Source: Scytolyngbya sp. HA4215-MV1
GTDB taxonomy: Bacteria > Cyanobacteriota > Cyanobacteriia > Leptolyngbyales > Leptolyngbyaceae
Assembly: GCA_019359045.1 (NCBI GenBank)
Contig: JAHHIA010000006.1
Span: forward strand, 1 to 64,000
DNA: 64,000 bases
Reading direction: 5' to 3'
Translations under genes and position numbers: made by a program
Part shown: positions 38,647 through 50,181 of the stretch, piece after piece
Layout of the letters: each line of letters opens with the position of its first letter
How positions within the stretch are numbered: the stretch's first letter is position 1
The notes under the pieces: generated by a model
Told to the model about the DNA's origin: nothing
Databases searched by the model: none
Seen by the model: only the letters and a program-made list of their open reading frames with translations

Positions 38647-39105
38647 ATGATTACGCCTCAAGTTTTTGAACAATCGATTCAGATTAATGCCAGTGCCACG
38701 GCGGTGGAGCGTTGCATTACCGATCGCGATCTGATGCATCGCTGGTTAAATCCGGCATTGCGTTGCGAGCCTGTGGGTCAGTGGTCTACTGAATTAGGCA
38801 GTGAAAGTTTATTTATTATTCAGGTGCCGCTGCTCCAGCCCAAGTTAAGGAGCGTAGTGGTGACCCGCGAACCTGGTTTAGTGGTTTGGCAGTTTAAGGG
38901 GTTTTTTAAGGGGCGAGATCGCTGGGAATGCCAACCAACTGCAAAAGGCACCTGTCTGATTAACCGTTTTGAGTTTGAAATTCCCAATCCAATCGTGCGG
39001 TTTGGGTTCAATAGGTTTGCTGTAACCTGGACACAAAACGATATGCAGGCACAACTGCGTCGTCTGAAACGGGTCGCAGAAGCGTTATATCAGAGCCTTG
39101 GTTGA
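38647..39105 (+). CDS. SRPBCC/START-like protein
   Basis: The 152-residue single-domain protein has the helix-grip layout: FEQSIQINASATAVERCI at the start, LMHRWLNP, alternating strands (SLFIIQVP, GLVVWQFKG), and a long C-terminal helix (MQAQLRRLKRVAEALYQSL). Members bind hydrophobic ligands such as lipids or pigments. I chose ATG 38647; a GTG two codons upstream is also possible. It lies about 100 bp after the GTPase gene. Confidence 0.7.
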   Translation: MITPQVFEQSIQINASATAVERCITDRDLMHRWLNPALRCEPVGQWSTELGSESLFIIQVPLLQPKLRSVVVTREPGLVVWQFKGFFKGRDRWECQPTAKGTCLINRFEFEIPNPIVRFGFNRFAVTWTQNDMQAQLRRLKRVAEALYQSLG

Positions 39106-39310
39106 AGTCTAAAGTGAATCTATGATGGTGCGTCTGTGACTAAGGGCTTTGACTAAGGGCTTTTTGGGATTAGCCGCTTTGCCTTACCAAGCAGTAAATG
39201 CACTCCTGATGCATTCCTGCGGGGATGCTGGCTGGTACTTTGCACCTGAAGCGAGTACTATAAAGAAATATTGGAATATCAAAATTTGATTGACGATAAG
39301 GAGTTTTCAG

Positions 39311-39424
39311 GTGGTAGAGCCGATTCTTTCAGGCATCGTGCTGGGGCTGATCCCGGTGACTCTCGCAGGGTTGTTTTTTGCGGCTTACATGCAATATCGC
39401 CGGGGCAACCAATTGGGGCTGTAG
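39311..39424 (+). CDS. petG: Cytochrome b6-f complex subunit 5 (PetG)
   Basis: A 37-codon gene starts at GTG with AAGGAG eight to nine bases upstream. The product, [15 protein letters not shown] then a hydrophobic span and [14 protein letters not shown], is the single-helix PetG subunit needed for assembly of the cytochrome b6-f complex in thylakoids. Length and the MVEP start match the family exactly. A strong terminator follows at 39510-39540. Confidence 0.95.
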   Translation: MVEPILSGIVLGLIPVTLAGLFFAAYMQYRRGNQLGL

Positions 39425-39509
39425 TCCAATGGGGCGATTGTGTCCTGCTCAATGGTTAATTTGTGACTAGAAAGCAGCAAGGTCACTGCTTGATTTCTCT
39501 AAAGCTGAA

Positions 39510-39540
39510 TCCCTGGCGTTCTGGATTAGAACGCCAGGGA
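39510..39540 (+). terminator. Rho-independent terminator after petG
   Basis: The inverted repeat TCCCTGGCGTTCT / AGAACGCCAGGGA is perfect over 13 bp with a 5-base loop and is followed by TTTTGGTTT on the plus strand. It is 85 bp past the petG stop. Confidence 0.85.
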
Positions 39541-39621
39541 TTTTGGTTTGGAAGCGGTGCTGTCCGAATCGCAGGTTATTCGGTTGTTCAGAAAAGCCAG
39601 AAATCGCAATCAGACTAGAGA

Positions 39622-41274
39622 CTAGCGATCGCCTGCTTGAGACAGCAGTTTACCCACCGTGCGATTTTGAGACGTAAAGGTCGCCTGCGCGACTCGTTGA
39701 ATGTCGGCTGCGGTAATCGTGGCGATCGTCTCCACTTCCTTGAAGAGATTCCGCCAACTACCCGTTTTTACGTCATAGTCCACTAACAAACCTGCCATTC
39801 CTTCGTTGGAATCCAGCGTTCGCAAGAGTCCAGCTTCAGCTTGCGTTTTTACTCGATCCAATTCCTGGGCAGAAACGGGTTGATTTTTCAGCCGTTCAAT
39901 TTCGGTTCGCAATGCCGTGGAAACGTCCTCAACGCTATGACCAGGGGCAGTGAGTGCATAAAATAACATCAAGTTAGGATACTTATCGCCTGGAAATCCA
40001 CTCAGCCCTTGCGCAGTCAAAGCGACCTGCTGCTGCTCGACTAAGGCTTTATACAGGCGAGAGGTTCTGCCATCACTGAGCAAGCTGCCAATTAAGGTGT
40101 AGATGGCATTGTCAGGATGTTTCATTGCTGGGCGATGATAGCCTTCCAAATACCAGGGCTGGGTAGGTAGTTTGAGCGTCACTTCTTGCTCAGCCGTTTG
40201 AGGCGGTTCAACAATTGCCACGGCTGGAGGTGTTGGTTTAGCTTTATAACGACTGAAATAAAGCTTTGCCAGACGCTTTACATTTTCTGGCTCAACATCA
40301 CCCACAACGGCGATCGTTAACTTACTAGGAATATAATATTTCTCGAAGAATGCTTTGACATCTGAACGAGATAAATTGCGGATGTCTTGCATGTAGCCAA
40401 TCACTGGGCGACGGTAAGGATGCTTCTGAAAGGCTTTATCCAAAAAGACTTCAATCATCTTTCCGATCGGGGAATTATCCGTTCGCAAGCGACGCTCTTC
40501 GGTAATTACATCCCGCTCTTCAAAGAATTCTCGAAACACAGGTTCCAGAAAGCGCTCTGACTCCAGCGACATCCACAATTCCAACTTGTTGGAGGGGAAA
40601 CTGTAGAAATAGCGAGTAGAGTCGTTAGAAGTTGCCGCATTGAGTCCGACTCCGCCTGACTGCTCCACAATTCGCCCCAGGTCATTTTGCTTGACATAAC
40701 TAGCCGCTTTTTTCTGAACCTGAGCAAACTCAGCTTGTAACTTTTGCACTTGTTCTGGCTTACCGGTTGCCTTGGCCGTCTGAATTTGGCGATCGAGTTG
40801 GTCTAAACGGCTCAACAAAGGCTTTTCCGCCGTATAATCTTTGGTTCCAATGCGAGTGGTGCCCTTAAAAGCAAGATGTTCCAAAAAATGGGCAACCCCA
40901 GTTTTTCCATCGGGTTCGTCTACTCCCCCAACGTCGGCATAGGTGAGGAATGACACAACAGGCGCTTGATGCCGCTCTAGCACAATAAACTTAATGCCAT
41001 TTTCCAGACGAAATTCGGTGACGCGATCGATAACGCGATCAAGGTAGGGGCGAATGGATTGCTTTTCCGATTTCGCCAGAACGGCTTCGCCCCCTTCCGT
41101 TTTTGCCCAGGCATCCGGGACGAAGAAACTTCCTCCCCATAGGAGAAAACAGAAGGTCAAAATTGCCAGCGATCGCCAGCGCTGACCAGGTACAGAAAGA
41201 AGATTAAGCCAACTTTGCAGGCAGGTGCGTGATGCAACAGTCACACGCAAAGCAAAACGAATCAGCGGGTTCAT
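39622..41274 (-). CDS. M16 family zinc metallopeptidase
   Basis: The 550-residue protein has an N-terminal hydrophobic segment (about 36-56), suggesting export to periplasm or thylakoid lumen. The inverted zinc motif HFLEH is at 129-133, with the distal Glu region in ITEERRLR. A second, inactive-type half with a Ser/Thr-rich binding pattern follows, as in pitrilysin/insulinase-like peptidases. They degrade short peptides. It is monocistronic, with a small membrane gene 70 bp upstream. Confidence 0.9.
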   Translation of the reverse strand: MNPLIRFALRVTVASRTCLQSWLNLLSVPGQRWRSLAILTFCFLLWGGSFFVPDAWAKTEGGEAVLAKSEKQSIRPYLDRVIDRVTEFRLENGIKFIVLERHQAPVVSFLTYADVGGVDEPDGKTGVAHFLEHLAFKGTTRIGTKDYTAEKPLLSRLDQLDRQIQTAKATGKPEQVQKLQAEFAQVQKKAASYVKQNDLGRIVEQSGGVGLNAATSNDSTRYFYSFPSNKLELWMSLESERFLEPVFREFFEERDVITEERRLRTDNSPIGKMIEVFLDKAFQKHPYRRPVIGYMQDIRNLSRSDVKAFFEKYYIPSKLTIAVVGDVEPENVKRLAKLYFSRYKAKPTPPAVAIVEPPQTAEQEVTLKLPTQPWYLEGYHRPAMKHPDNAIYTLIGSLLSDGRTSRLYKALVEQQQVALTAQGLSGFPGDKYPNLMLFYALTAPGHSVEDVSTALRTEIERLKNQPVSAQELDRVKTQAEAGLLRTLDSNEGMAGLLVDYDVKTGSWRNLFKEVETIATITAADIQRVAQATFTSQNRTVGKLLSQAGDR

Positions 41275-41344
41275 ACAAAGCAGATACGATTTAGCACTCT
41301 TCCCAGGATAGCTCTCGGAAAGGGCTTCTAACCTGCTGCGTCAA

Positions 41345-41638
41345 TTAATCTCCCCGAAAGTTTTGATATCGATAGAAAGCGTAGGCATCAAATAGGGCGC
41401 CCACCAGGGCACAAGTGCAACCAATCACGAGCACACCTTGTAAGGCACTGCCACTCCCAAAAGTGGTCAAAAATTTGAGAAGCTGTTCCAGACAAAGTTG
41501 ACTCAAGGAATCTAGAAGCGGGAGACATCCGACCAGCATGAGGGTGACGATTGCACCTCCTACTAGCAAGACAGGAGTCGCAAAGCTCACAAAGCTGGTC
41601 AATAGCAACGAACGAAGAAAGGCGGATGAACTGCTCAT
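41345..41638 (-). CDS. Small membrane protein
   Basis: The 97-residue protein has two or three hydrophobic spans (SFVSFATPVLLVGGAIVTLMLVG, GVLVIGCTCALVGALFDAYAF). The ATG start is followed by SSSSAFLRSLL. I do not recognise a family beyond cyanobacterial small membrane proteins. It lies upstream of the M16 peptidase on the same strand with 70 bp between them; a shared transcript is possible. Confidence 0.6.
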   Translation of the reverse strand: MSSSSAFLRSLLLTSFVSFATPVLLVGGAIVTLMLVGCLPLLDSLSQLCLEQLLKFLTTFGSGSALQGVLVIGCTCALVGALFDAYAFYRYQNFRGD

Positions 41639-41914
41639 ATGAAAAAAATATGCTGTTTGCGCAGAACGAACGGTATCCGCATAGACAGGACTGATTGCAC
41701 CCGTCAGAGAGAAAAAGGATTTTGTTTACAACTCAGCTGCTTAGAAAGACGTAAGGTTGCTCTCTATCTACAATAGGGGCGTTTTGAGGAGAACAACGGA
41801 GATGACAGAAATCTTAAGTTTTGATTAAAAAGCTTGTTGAAGATCTATGAATTGATCTCAGCGATCGTGTCACAATCCTGTTGCCATTCAAGATGAATCA
41901 GGTATTCTGAGAGG

Positions 41915-42733
41915 TTGTTGCTTAACACAACCCAATTGAGTGAATCCACACCTTCTTTTGCTTTAGGACTCTGGGGACAGCGGTTACTGTCGGCAGTCTT
42001 GCTGGGCGGACAAGTAATGGTGCACCTGCTAGCTGGCAAAATTAACCGTCGTAATACGGTTGAACAGATGTCAGCTGTGGGGCCCGAATCCTTGATTATT
42101 GCTCTGATTACAGCAGCTTTTGTCGGCATGGTATTTACCATCCAGGTGTCTCGCGAGTTTATTAATCTAGGGGCAGGCACCGCTGTCGGCGGAGTATTGG
42201 CATTATCGCTGGCACGTGAATTAGCCCCCGTCTTGACTGCCGTGATTCTGGCAGGTCGCGTAGGTTCTGCCTTTGCTGCTGAGATTGGCACCATGCGGGT
42301 AACCGAGCAGATTGACGCACTGTATATGTTGAAGACCGACCCGATCGATTATCTTGTCATTCCCCGTGTCATTGCCTGTTGTTTGATGTTGCCCATTTTG
42401 ACATTGCTCTCCTTAATTACAGGTATGGTAGGCGGCATGTTTATTGCCAACGGACTCTATGGCATTTCGCACAGTGTTTTCCTCAACTCAGCCCGAAATT
42501 TTCTTTCACTCTGGGATTTGTGTAGTGCCCCAATTAAGGGGTTTGTGTTTGGTGCTTTAATTGCCATTATTGGTTCCAGTTGGGGCTTGACCACAACCGG
42601 TGGGGCGAAGGGAGTCGGTCAGTCCACAACGGCGGCAGTCGTCACCTCTTTGCTCGCAATTTTTATTGTGAACTTTTTCTTGTCGTATCTCATGTTTCAA
42701 GGCACCGGGAGCGCTGTAACACAGGGACTTTAA
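41915..42733 (+). CDS. MlaE-type ABC transporter permease
   Basis: The 272-residue permease belongs to the MlaE/TGD1/Ycf63 family, which moves phospholipid-type lipids between membranes together with an ATPase and an MCE protein. It has five or so hydrophobic spans and the family core EQMSAVGPESLIIALITAAFVGMVFTIQ, then ELAPVLTAVILAGRVGSAFAAEIGTMRVTEQIDAL. No ATPase or MCE gene lies next to it. The start is uncertain: the frame opens at TTG 41915, and another TTG lies seven codons downstream; no good ATG is near. Confidence 0.9.
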   Translation: MLLNTTQLSESTPSFALGLWGQRLLSAVLLGGQVMVHLLAGKINRRNTVEQMSAVGPESLIIALITAAFVGMVFTIQVSREFINLGAGTAVGGVLALSLARELAPVLTAVILAGRVGSAFAAEIGTMRVTEQIDALYMLKTDPIDYLVIPRVIACCLMLPILTLLSLITGMVGGMFIANGLYGISHSVFLNSARNFLSLWDLCSAPIKGFVFGALIAIIGSSWGLTTTGGAKGVGQSTTAAVVTSLLAIFIVNFFLSYLMFQGTGSAVTQGL

Positions 42734-42895
42734 GCGGTCATTACAGCAATTTTTGCCCCCTACTTTCTAAAACTGGAGAAGCAAGAAGCAAAGTGTCAGT
42801 TGAAAGAACTGGAGGAAGCATCGCTTGGCATAGTCCCGAGTCAACCTCCAACGCTCTTCTCCTTGCGCTCCCGGTTCACGTCCCAGTGACACTCA

Positions 42896-44194
42896 CTAAA
42901 TCGCTGCTAGCACCTCGTTTGCAGCGGCTAGCGTTTGCTCAATATCTTCTTCCGTATGTGCCAAGGAAGTGAAACCAGCCTCAAACTGTGAGGGGGCTAG
43001 ATATACGCCCTTCTCCAACATCCCCCGATGGAAACGGCTAAATTTGGCTAGGTCGGCAGCTTTCGCCTCTTCATAGTTGTGCACAGGTCCTTCGGTGAAG
43101 AACATGCCAAACATGCCACTGATACGTCCACCACAAACGGCATGTCCATGGTCTTTCGCAGCTTGCAGCAGCCCATCAATCAACTTTTTGGTGAGGCGAT
43201 CGAGGTATTCATAAGTTCCCGCTTGCCGCAACAGTTCCAGCGTTTTAATCCCCGCGGTCATGGCTAGGGGATTTCCCGATAGGGTGCCTGCCTGATACAT
43301 CGGACCTGCCGGAGCTACCATTTGCATAATCTCTTTGCGTCCGCCATAGGCACCAACAGGCAGACCGCCACCAATGACTTTCCCCAACGTGGTCAAATCT
43401 GGTGTGATACCAAACTTCTCTTGTGCCCCGCCATAGGCAATGCGGAAACCCGTCATCACTTCGTCAAATACCAGCAGTGCCCCGTACTCACGGGTTAGCT
43501 CGCGCAGACCTGGCAAAAATCCGGCATCCGGCGGAATGAACCCGGCATTGCCTACCACTGGCTCTAGAATGACACCCGCAACCTGATCGGGGTTTTCCTC
43601 AAATAGTTTTCGGACTGCTTCTAGATCGTTAAACGGAGCCGTCAGCGTATTGAGTGTGGTTGATTTAGGTACACCGGGAGAGTCGGGCAAGCCCAGGGTA
43701 GCAACTCCCGAGCCCGCCTTGACCAGAAACATATCAGCGTGACCGTGATAGCATCCTTCAAACTTGATAATCTTTTCTCGTCCCGTAAATGCACGCATTA
43801 AACGCAGCACCGACATGCAGGCTTCGGTGCCCGAGTTGACAAAGCGTACCATCTCAATACTGGGCACGGCATCAATCACCATTTCTGCCAGCACGTTTTC
43901 TAGATAGCAAGGCGCGCCAAAGCTGGTGCCTTTTTCCAGCGCTTCATGCAGAGCGTGGATCACATCAGGATGGGCATGACCGCAGATGGCGGGTCCCCAA
44001 GTGCCGACGTAATCAATGTACTGATTGCCATCCACGTCCCACACATGAGAACCCTTGACGCGATCGAATACAATAGGTTGTCCTCCGACGGATTTAAACG
44101 CCCGCACCGGAGAACTCACTCCTCCTGGCATGAGCTTCTGGGCGGCAGCAAAAATTTCTTCTGATTTTGTTGTTTTCAAGCTGCTGATGATCAA
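42896..44194 (-). CDS. hemL: Glutamate-1-semialdehyde 2,1-aminomutase
   Basis: This 432-residue PLP enzyme makes 5-aminolevulinate from glutamate-1-semialdehyde, the start of heme and chlorophyll synthesis. PLP-binding Lys272 is in [13 protein letters not shown], and [11 protein letters not shown] provides the ring-binding Asp. The N-terminus [17 protein letters not shown] matches the family. It is monocistronic and convergent with the MlaE-type permease. Confidence 0.95.
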   Translation of the reverse strand: MIISSLKTTKSEEIFAAAQKLMPGGVSSPVRAFKSVGGQPIVFDRVKGSHVWDVDGNQYIDYVGTWGPAICGHAHPDVIHALHEALEKGTSFGAPCYLENVLAEMVIDAVPSIEMVRFVNSGTEACMSVLRLMRAFTGREKIIKFEGCYHGHADMFLVKAGSGVATLGLPDSPGVPKSTTLNTLTAPFNDLEAVRKLFEENPDQVAGVILEPVVGNAGFIPPDAGFLPGLRELTREYGALLVFDEVMTGFRIAYGGAQEKFGITPDLTTLGKVIGGGLPVGAYGGRKEIMQMVAPAGPMYQAGTLSGNPLAMTAGIKTLELLRQAGTYEYLDRLTKKLIDGLLQAAKDHGHAVCGGRISGMFGMFFTEGPVHNYEEAKAADLAKFSRFHRGMLEKGVYLAPSQFEAGFTSLAHTEEDIEQTLAAANEVLAAI

Positions 44195-44411
44195 AGCTTA
44201 TCTCCTTAAGTTGGTTGCTCGACCAGAATCTATCCCCGGACACAGGTGCAGAATAGTCTCTCAGTAAAGGTCACAGGAACTGGCGAAAAATACTATTTGA
44301 TTATCTCACTCAGGGAGGTTGGACGGATTTCGAAGATGTTGTTTTTTATAAGGAAGGGTGTTCTGAGATCAAGATCGCTCCAGCCCACGTATCAAGATGG
44401 AGATGAATGCA

Positions 44412-44615
44412 ATGCCTTATCAAACTAATCAAGATTTGCCCGATAATATCCGTGCTTGTTTGTCGCAAGCTGCACAACACTTCTATCGGGTCGCTTTCAA
44501 TTCAGCTTTGCAGTGGTATGGGGAAACGGAGAAGGCGCATCATATTGCCTGGAGTGCGGTGAGAAATCAGGCAGTGAGTTTGAACAGTGCGATTGGTGAA
44601 ATCGTAACGTTTTAG
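44412..44615 (+). CDS. ChaB family protein
   Basis: The 67-residue protein begins MPYQTNQDLPDNIRACL and continues with FNSALQWY and AHHIAWSAVRNQ, the pattern of ChaB, a small helical protein first described as a cation transport regulator. Its actual role is unclear. The frame opens five codons earlier (44397), but MPY is the usual start. It is a single gene, convergent with the kinase-like gene. Confidence 0.8.
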   Translation: MPYQTNQDLPDNIRACLSQAAQHFYRVAFNSALQWYGETEKAHHIAWSAVRNQAVSLNSAIGEIVTF

Positions 44616-44720
44616 GCAAACTGGGGGAAAGGATGGGGAGACCGGAGAACAAAAAAGTTACGTCGAATCCTGCGTCTCCGCATCCCTACTTCCCTGTGTC
44701 CCTTCTCCTCGTGCTTTTCC

Positions 44721-46820
44721 CTACTCAGTCTTTGCCGAAGACTCGCCTGAAGCTTGTAACTTCTTGAGCTGAAACTGTGCGTCTTTATAGCAGGTGGTTC
44801 TGCCCTGGTCGAGACACAGCTTGGCAGACTGCTCAAAATCCGCGATCGCCCCGGGACGATCGCCCAAAGCTAACCGAGCTAGGGCACGATCGTAATAAAC
44901 CAGCGTGTGATCGGGTTTGAGCCGGATTGCGGTTCCAAAGTCTTCGATCGCGCCTCGATGATCGCCCAGATCATTGCGTGCTAAACCGCGATTGTAATAG
45001 GGATCTGGATCGCGAGGTAGCAAGCGGATCGCGACATTCAGATCATCGATCGCCTTCTGCACATTTCCCAGGCGGCGATAGACCAAGCCACGATTTTGGT
45101 AGGCAAAGGCGTAGTTGGGATTGAGTTGAATGGCAGTGGTGCAATCTTGAATTGCCCTGTCTTGATCATCAAGGTTAGAACGGGTCAGGCAACGGTTCAT
45201 ATAAGCAGGAGCCTGGCTCGGATCAAGCTGAATTGCCTGGTCATAATCGGCTAATGCCGCCTTTTCATCCCCTAGCCCTGCCTTAACCGTGCCCCGATTG
45301 AGATACATATCTGACGCAGTCGGATCGAGTTTAATAGCTTGATCCAAATCACCGAGTGCTCCCTGGTCATCCCCTAAACTAAAACGGACATTACCCCGAT
45401 AATAGTAAGCTTTGGCATTGCTGGGATCGAGCTGAATGGCGCGCGTCAGATCGGTTAATGCTTGCTGTTGTTGATTGAGCTGATAGTAAGCAAAGCCGCG
45501 ATTATAAAAGGCTTCACTATTTTTATCGTCTGTCTGAAGCGCGTGCGATGCAGCGACGATCGCCCCTTGGTAGTTCTTGCGTTGGTTCAACTCACGCGCT
45601 TGCTTGACGGCAAATTGAGCGAGTATCCCCCGATTGGCAACCACCAATGCCAATCCCAACATCAAAATCGCAGCCCCTCCTAACAAGAGCGGTAATCGCC
45701 TGGATGGTGTTACCAGCGATCGCTTTTCTTCTAGTTTGGCGGCCACCTGGACTGTTGGAGCTTCTCCCTTAGGTGGGCGACTCAGCTGCTGTGAGAAGCT
45801 ATCCGCCACCACTAACTTGTTAGAAGTTCCTGGCTGATGTGTATCCGTATTGCTAGCAATTGGTAGTTTTGTAGGCGTGGGTGGCGGCGGAACCGGTGGC
45901 ACGTTGACTGGAGGTAAGGGTGGTGGAGTAGGCGCAAATTCGACAGAGAAAGCAGGCGTTTCGACAGTAGTGCCGCCAATTTGGCGGACATGGTTTAGGG
46001 CTTCTGCCGCTGTTTGATAGCGCAACTTGGAGTCAGGATTGACCATGCGATCGAGTACTTCTGCCAAGCGGCGATTGACCTGCACCTTTTGCCGCCAAGG
46101 AATTTCTCCGGTTTCAGTTGCCTGGCGCATTTCAGCAATCAGGTTAGCAGTTAACCCGGTGAGCGCTTGAATGGCAATGATGCCTACTGCATAAACATCG
46201 CTTCCTGGTAATGGCTTACCCTGAAGTTGTTCGGGTGCTTTATAAACCGTTACTTCAGGCACCGTATCTAAATGGGACTGCCACTTGGAATGAAGGTCGG
46301 GAGTATTGATGGTACTAACCAATGGAAAGTTGATCAGCATGAGCTTGCTATCGGGCACCCGACGCAGTACATTGCGAGGTTGGATATCTTGATGTAAAAC
46401 CCCATGCCCGTGGATAAAAACAAGCAATTCCAGCATTGCTTGGAGCAAATGAATGGCTTGCTCTTCCGGGATTGATCGTCCCGATAACAGCTCTCGGCTC
46501 AGCGAGTTACCTCGAATCAGTTCTTCAACTTGGTAGAATTCTTGATTTTCTTCAAAAAAATCTAAAACTTCGGGGACATGGTCGCTTCTGCCCAGCTTTC
46601 TGCGGATTTCTACCCTTTTTCGCATCAATAGCTTCAGTACCTGGGGAGTTCTAAGTGCTTCTCCAGGAGAATGTAACCGTCTAATAATGCAATAGGGATA
46701 ACCCGATCGATAGGTGTCTGACGCAACATACGTCTCACCAAAAATATTAGAGGCTTTAACTTCAATGATTCGATAGCGATCAGCTAGAAGTTGCCCAATC
46801 ATGGTAGTTGCGGTGCCCAA
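44721..46820 (-). CDS. Degenerate Ser/Thr kinase domain fused to TPRs
   Basis: A 699-residue protein. Residues 10-290 follow the Hanks-type kinase fold: RYRIIEVKASNIFGETYVA, catalytic loop HQDIQPRN at 143-150, APEQ at 195-198 and DVYAVG near 208. However, the ATP-anchoring Lys is replaced by Arg (IIRRL, 45-49) and the DFG motif by NFP (164-166), so it may be a pseudokinase. A Pro-rich linker (310-335) and one membrane span (378-400) lead to about eight TPRs (410-690) on the far side of the membrane. It probably acts as a scaffold or ligand sensor. The start may instead be Met7. Confidence 0.85.
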   Translation of the reverse strand: MGTATTMIGQLLADRYRIIEVKASNIFGETYVASDTYRSGYPYCIIRRLHSPGEALRTPQVLKLLMRKRVEIRRKLGRSDHVPEVLDFFEENQEFYQVEELIRGNSLSRELLSGRSIPEEQAIHLLQAMLELLVFIHGHGVLHQDIQPRNVLRRVPDSKLMLINFPLVSTINTPDLHSKWQSHLDTVPEVTVYKAPEQLQGKPLPGSDVYAVGIIAIQALTGLTANLIAEMRQATETGEIPWRQKVQVNRRLAEVLDRMVNPDSKLRYQTAAEALNHVRQIGGTTVETPAFSVEFAPTPPPLPPVNVPPVPPPPTPTKLPIASNTDTHQPGTSNKLVVADSFSQQLSRPPKGEAPTVQVAAKLEEKRSLVTPSRRLPLLLGGAAILMLGLALVVANRGILAQFAVKQARELNQRKNYQGAIVAASHALQTDDKNSEAFYNRGFAYYQLNQQQQALTDLTRAIQLDPSNAKAYYYRGNVRFSLGDDQGALGDLDQAIKLDPTASDMYLNRGTVKAGLGDEKAALADYDQAIQLDPSQAPAYMNRCLTRSNLDDQDRAIQDCTTAIQLNPNYAFAYQNRGLVYRRLGNVQKAIDDLNVAIRLLPRDPDPYYNRGLARNDLGDHRGAIEDFGTAIRLKPDHTLVYYDRALARLALGDRPGAIADFEQSAKLCLDQGRTTCYKDAQFQLKKLQASGESSAKTE

Positions 46821-46942
46821 TCTGCTCGATTATGGCATGAATGGTTGCCGGTGCTAAGAATTCAGTTGCTAACTTTAAATTGAAAGGAATTCGATGACCG
46901 AAAACCTTCAAAATTTCATCATAAAAACTAAAATCGGATACC

Positions 46943-48448
46943 ATGTCAGATTGCACGATCGCAGCGATCGCCACCGCCATTGTGCCACAACAAGGCAGCG
47001 TGGGCATTGTACGAATATCGGGGGCAGACGCGCAGACAATTGCCCGCAGCCTGTTTCACGCACCCGGTAAGCAAGTATGGGAGAGCCACCGCATTCTCTA
47101 CGGTTATGTGCGGCATCCCCAAACCCATCAGGTGGTGGATGAAGCCTTGTTGCTAATCATGATGGCGCCCCGATCGTATACCCGCGAGGACGTAGTGGAG
47201 TTTCATTGTCATGGCGGCATGATGGCGGTGCAACAAGTTTTGCAACTTTGTCTAGAACAAGGCGCAAAACTGGCACAGCCAGGCGAGTTTACTCTACGGG
47301 CTTTTTTGAATGGACGGTTGGATCTGACCCAGGCGGAGAGTATTGCCGATCTGGTGGGTGCTCGATCGCCCCAGGCAGCCCAATTGGCGCTGGCAGGGTT
47401 ACAGGGTAGACTGGCATCCCCCATTCGCTACCTGCGGGCAACTTGTCTGGATATTCTGGCAGAAGTGGAAGCTCGGATTGATTTTGAAGAAGATCTGCCC
47501 CCTCTGGATGAGGCGGACATTCAGGCACGGTTGGCACAAGTCTTAGCAGAAGTGACCCAGATCTTGGCAACAGCGGATCGGGGTGAACTGTTGCGAACAG
47601 GTTTGAAAGTGGCGATCGTTGGTCGTCCCAATGTGGGCAAATCCAGCTTGCTCAATGCCTGGAGCCGCAGCGATCGGGCAATTGTCACCGATTTGCCTGG
47701 CACTACTCGCGATGTGGTGGAATCCAATCTAGTGGTAGGAGGCATTCCGATTCAAGTGCTCGATACTGCAGGCATTCGTGCGACCGATGATCAAGTGGAA
47801 AAAATTGGCGTAGCCCGATCGTGCCTCGCGGCTCAACAAGCTGATTTGGTGTTGTTGACGATCGATGCCACCGCTGGTTGGACGACAGATGATCAGGCAA
47901 TTTATGAGCAGGTGCAGGATCGTCCGTTGATTTTGGTGGTGAATAAGGTGGATTTGGTGGAAAGGGGAGTTGGGAGTCAGGAGTCGGGAGTCGGGAGTCG
48001 GGAGTCGGAAAGCAAGAGGCAGGAGGTAGGAAGTAGGGGGCAGGAGGCAAAATTGCAAAATTCTTCTGAATCCTGGCTTCTGAATTCTTCATTTGCTGGC
48101 AAGCCAAATTCTCCCAATCCAAAATCCAAACTCCTTTGGGTTGAAACGGCGGCGGCGTTGAATCAAGGCATTGAGGCACTGGAAAAGGCGATTTTGAAGC
48201 TTGTGCGAGCAGATAATTTACAGGCGGCAAATTTGGAGATGGCGATTAATCAACGGCAGGCGGCAGTGCTGATTCAAGCGCAGGCGGCGTTGCAACAGGT
48301 GCAGACGACGATCGCCGATCGCTTGCCCTTAGATTTCTGGACGATCGATTTACGATCGGCAATTCAGGCGCTCAGTGAAATTTTGGGCGAAGATGTGACG
48401 GAATCGGTGTTGGGTCAGATTTTTAGTCGGTTTTGCATTGGGAAGTAA
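46943..48448 (+). CDS. mnmE: tRNA modification GTPase MnmE
   Basis: Working with MnmG, this 501-residue protein modifies U34 of certain tRNAs. The N-terminal folate-binding domain ([11 protein letters not shown]) is intact. The G domain has G1 GRPNVGKSS near 230, G3 DTAG and G4 NKVD, and the C-terminus is FCIGK with the conserved Cys. Between G4 and G5, residues of about 338-385 are a Gly/Ser/Glu-rich insertion encoded by repeats of GGGAGTC-type heptamers at 47966-48060. The reading frame survives. Such repeats occur elsewhere in this window. Confidence 0.93.
   Translation: MSDCTIAAIATAIVPQQGSVGIVRISGADAQTIARSLFHAPGKQVWESHRILYGYVRHPQTHQVVDEALLLIMMAPRSYTREDVVEFHCHGGMMAVQQVLQLCLEQGAKLAQPGEFTLRAFLNGRLDLTQAESIADLVGARSPQAAQLALAGLQGRLASPIRYLRATCLDILAEVEARIDFEEDLPPLDEADIQARLAQVLAEVTQILATADRGELLRTGLKVAIVGRPNVGKSSLLNAWSRSDRAIVTDLPGTTRDVVESNLVVGGIPIQVLDTAGIRATDDQVEKIGVARSCLAAQQADLVLLTIDATAGWTTDDQAIYEQVQDRPLILVVNKVDLVERGVGSQESGVGSRESESKRQEVGSRGQEAKLQNSSESWLLNSSFAGKPNSPNPKSKLLWVETAAALNQGIEALEKAILKLVRADNLQAANLEMAINQRQAAVLIQAQAALQQVQTTIADRLPLDFWTIDLRSAIQALSEILGEDVTESVLGQIFSRFCIGK
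47966..48060. repeat. Heptamer repeat block inserted within mnmE
   Basis: Tandem copies of GGGAGTC and close variants (GGAGTCA, GGAGGTA) run through the G domain coding sequence of mnmE. Related complementary copies (GACTCCT) occur at 48493-48520 and 63597-63620. Confidence 0.8.
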
Positions 48449-48492
48449 AGGGAGGAGAGAGAATTCAGGAGACAGGAGGGAGAATAATTGAC

Positions 48493-48520
48493 AACTCCTG
48501 ACTCCTGACTCCCGACTCCT
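48493..48520. repeat. ACTCCTG/ACTCCCG heptamer repeat
   Basis: Four tandem copies lie between mnmE and pgm. With the purine-rich GGAGACAGGAGGGAG just upstream they could form an imperfect hairpin that ends both convergent transcripts; this is the complement of the block inside mnmE. Confidence 0.7.
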
Positions 48521-48534
48521 AAACTTTTTTCCCA

Positions 48535-50181
<1,647 letters not shown>

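Noticed and set aside
47703-48230. Minus-strand 175-codon frame inside mnmE
   Set aside because: It is an antisense frame kept open by the heptamer repeats and has no family pattern.
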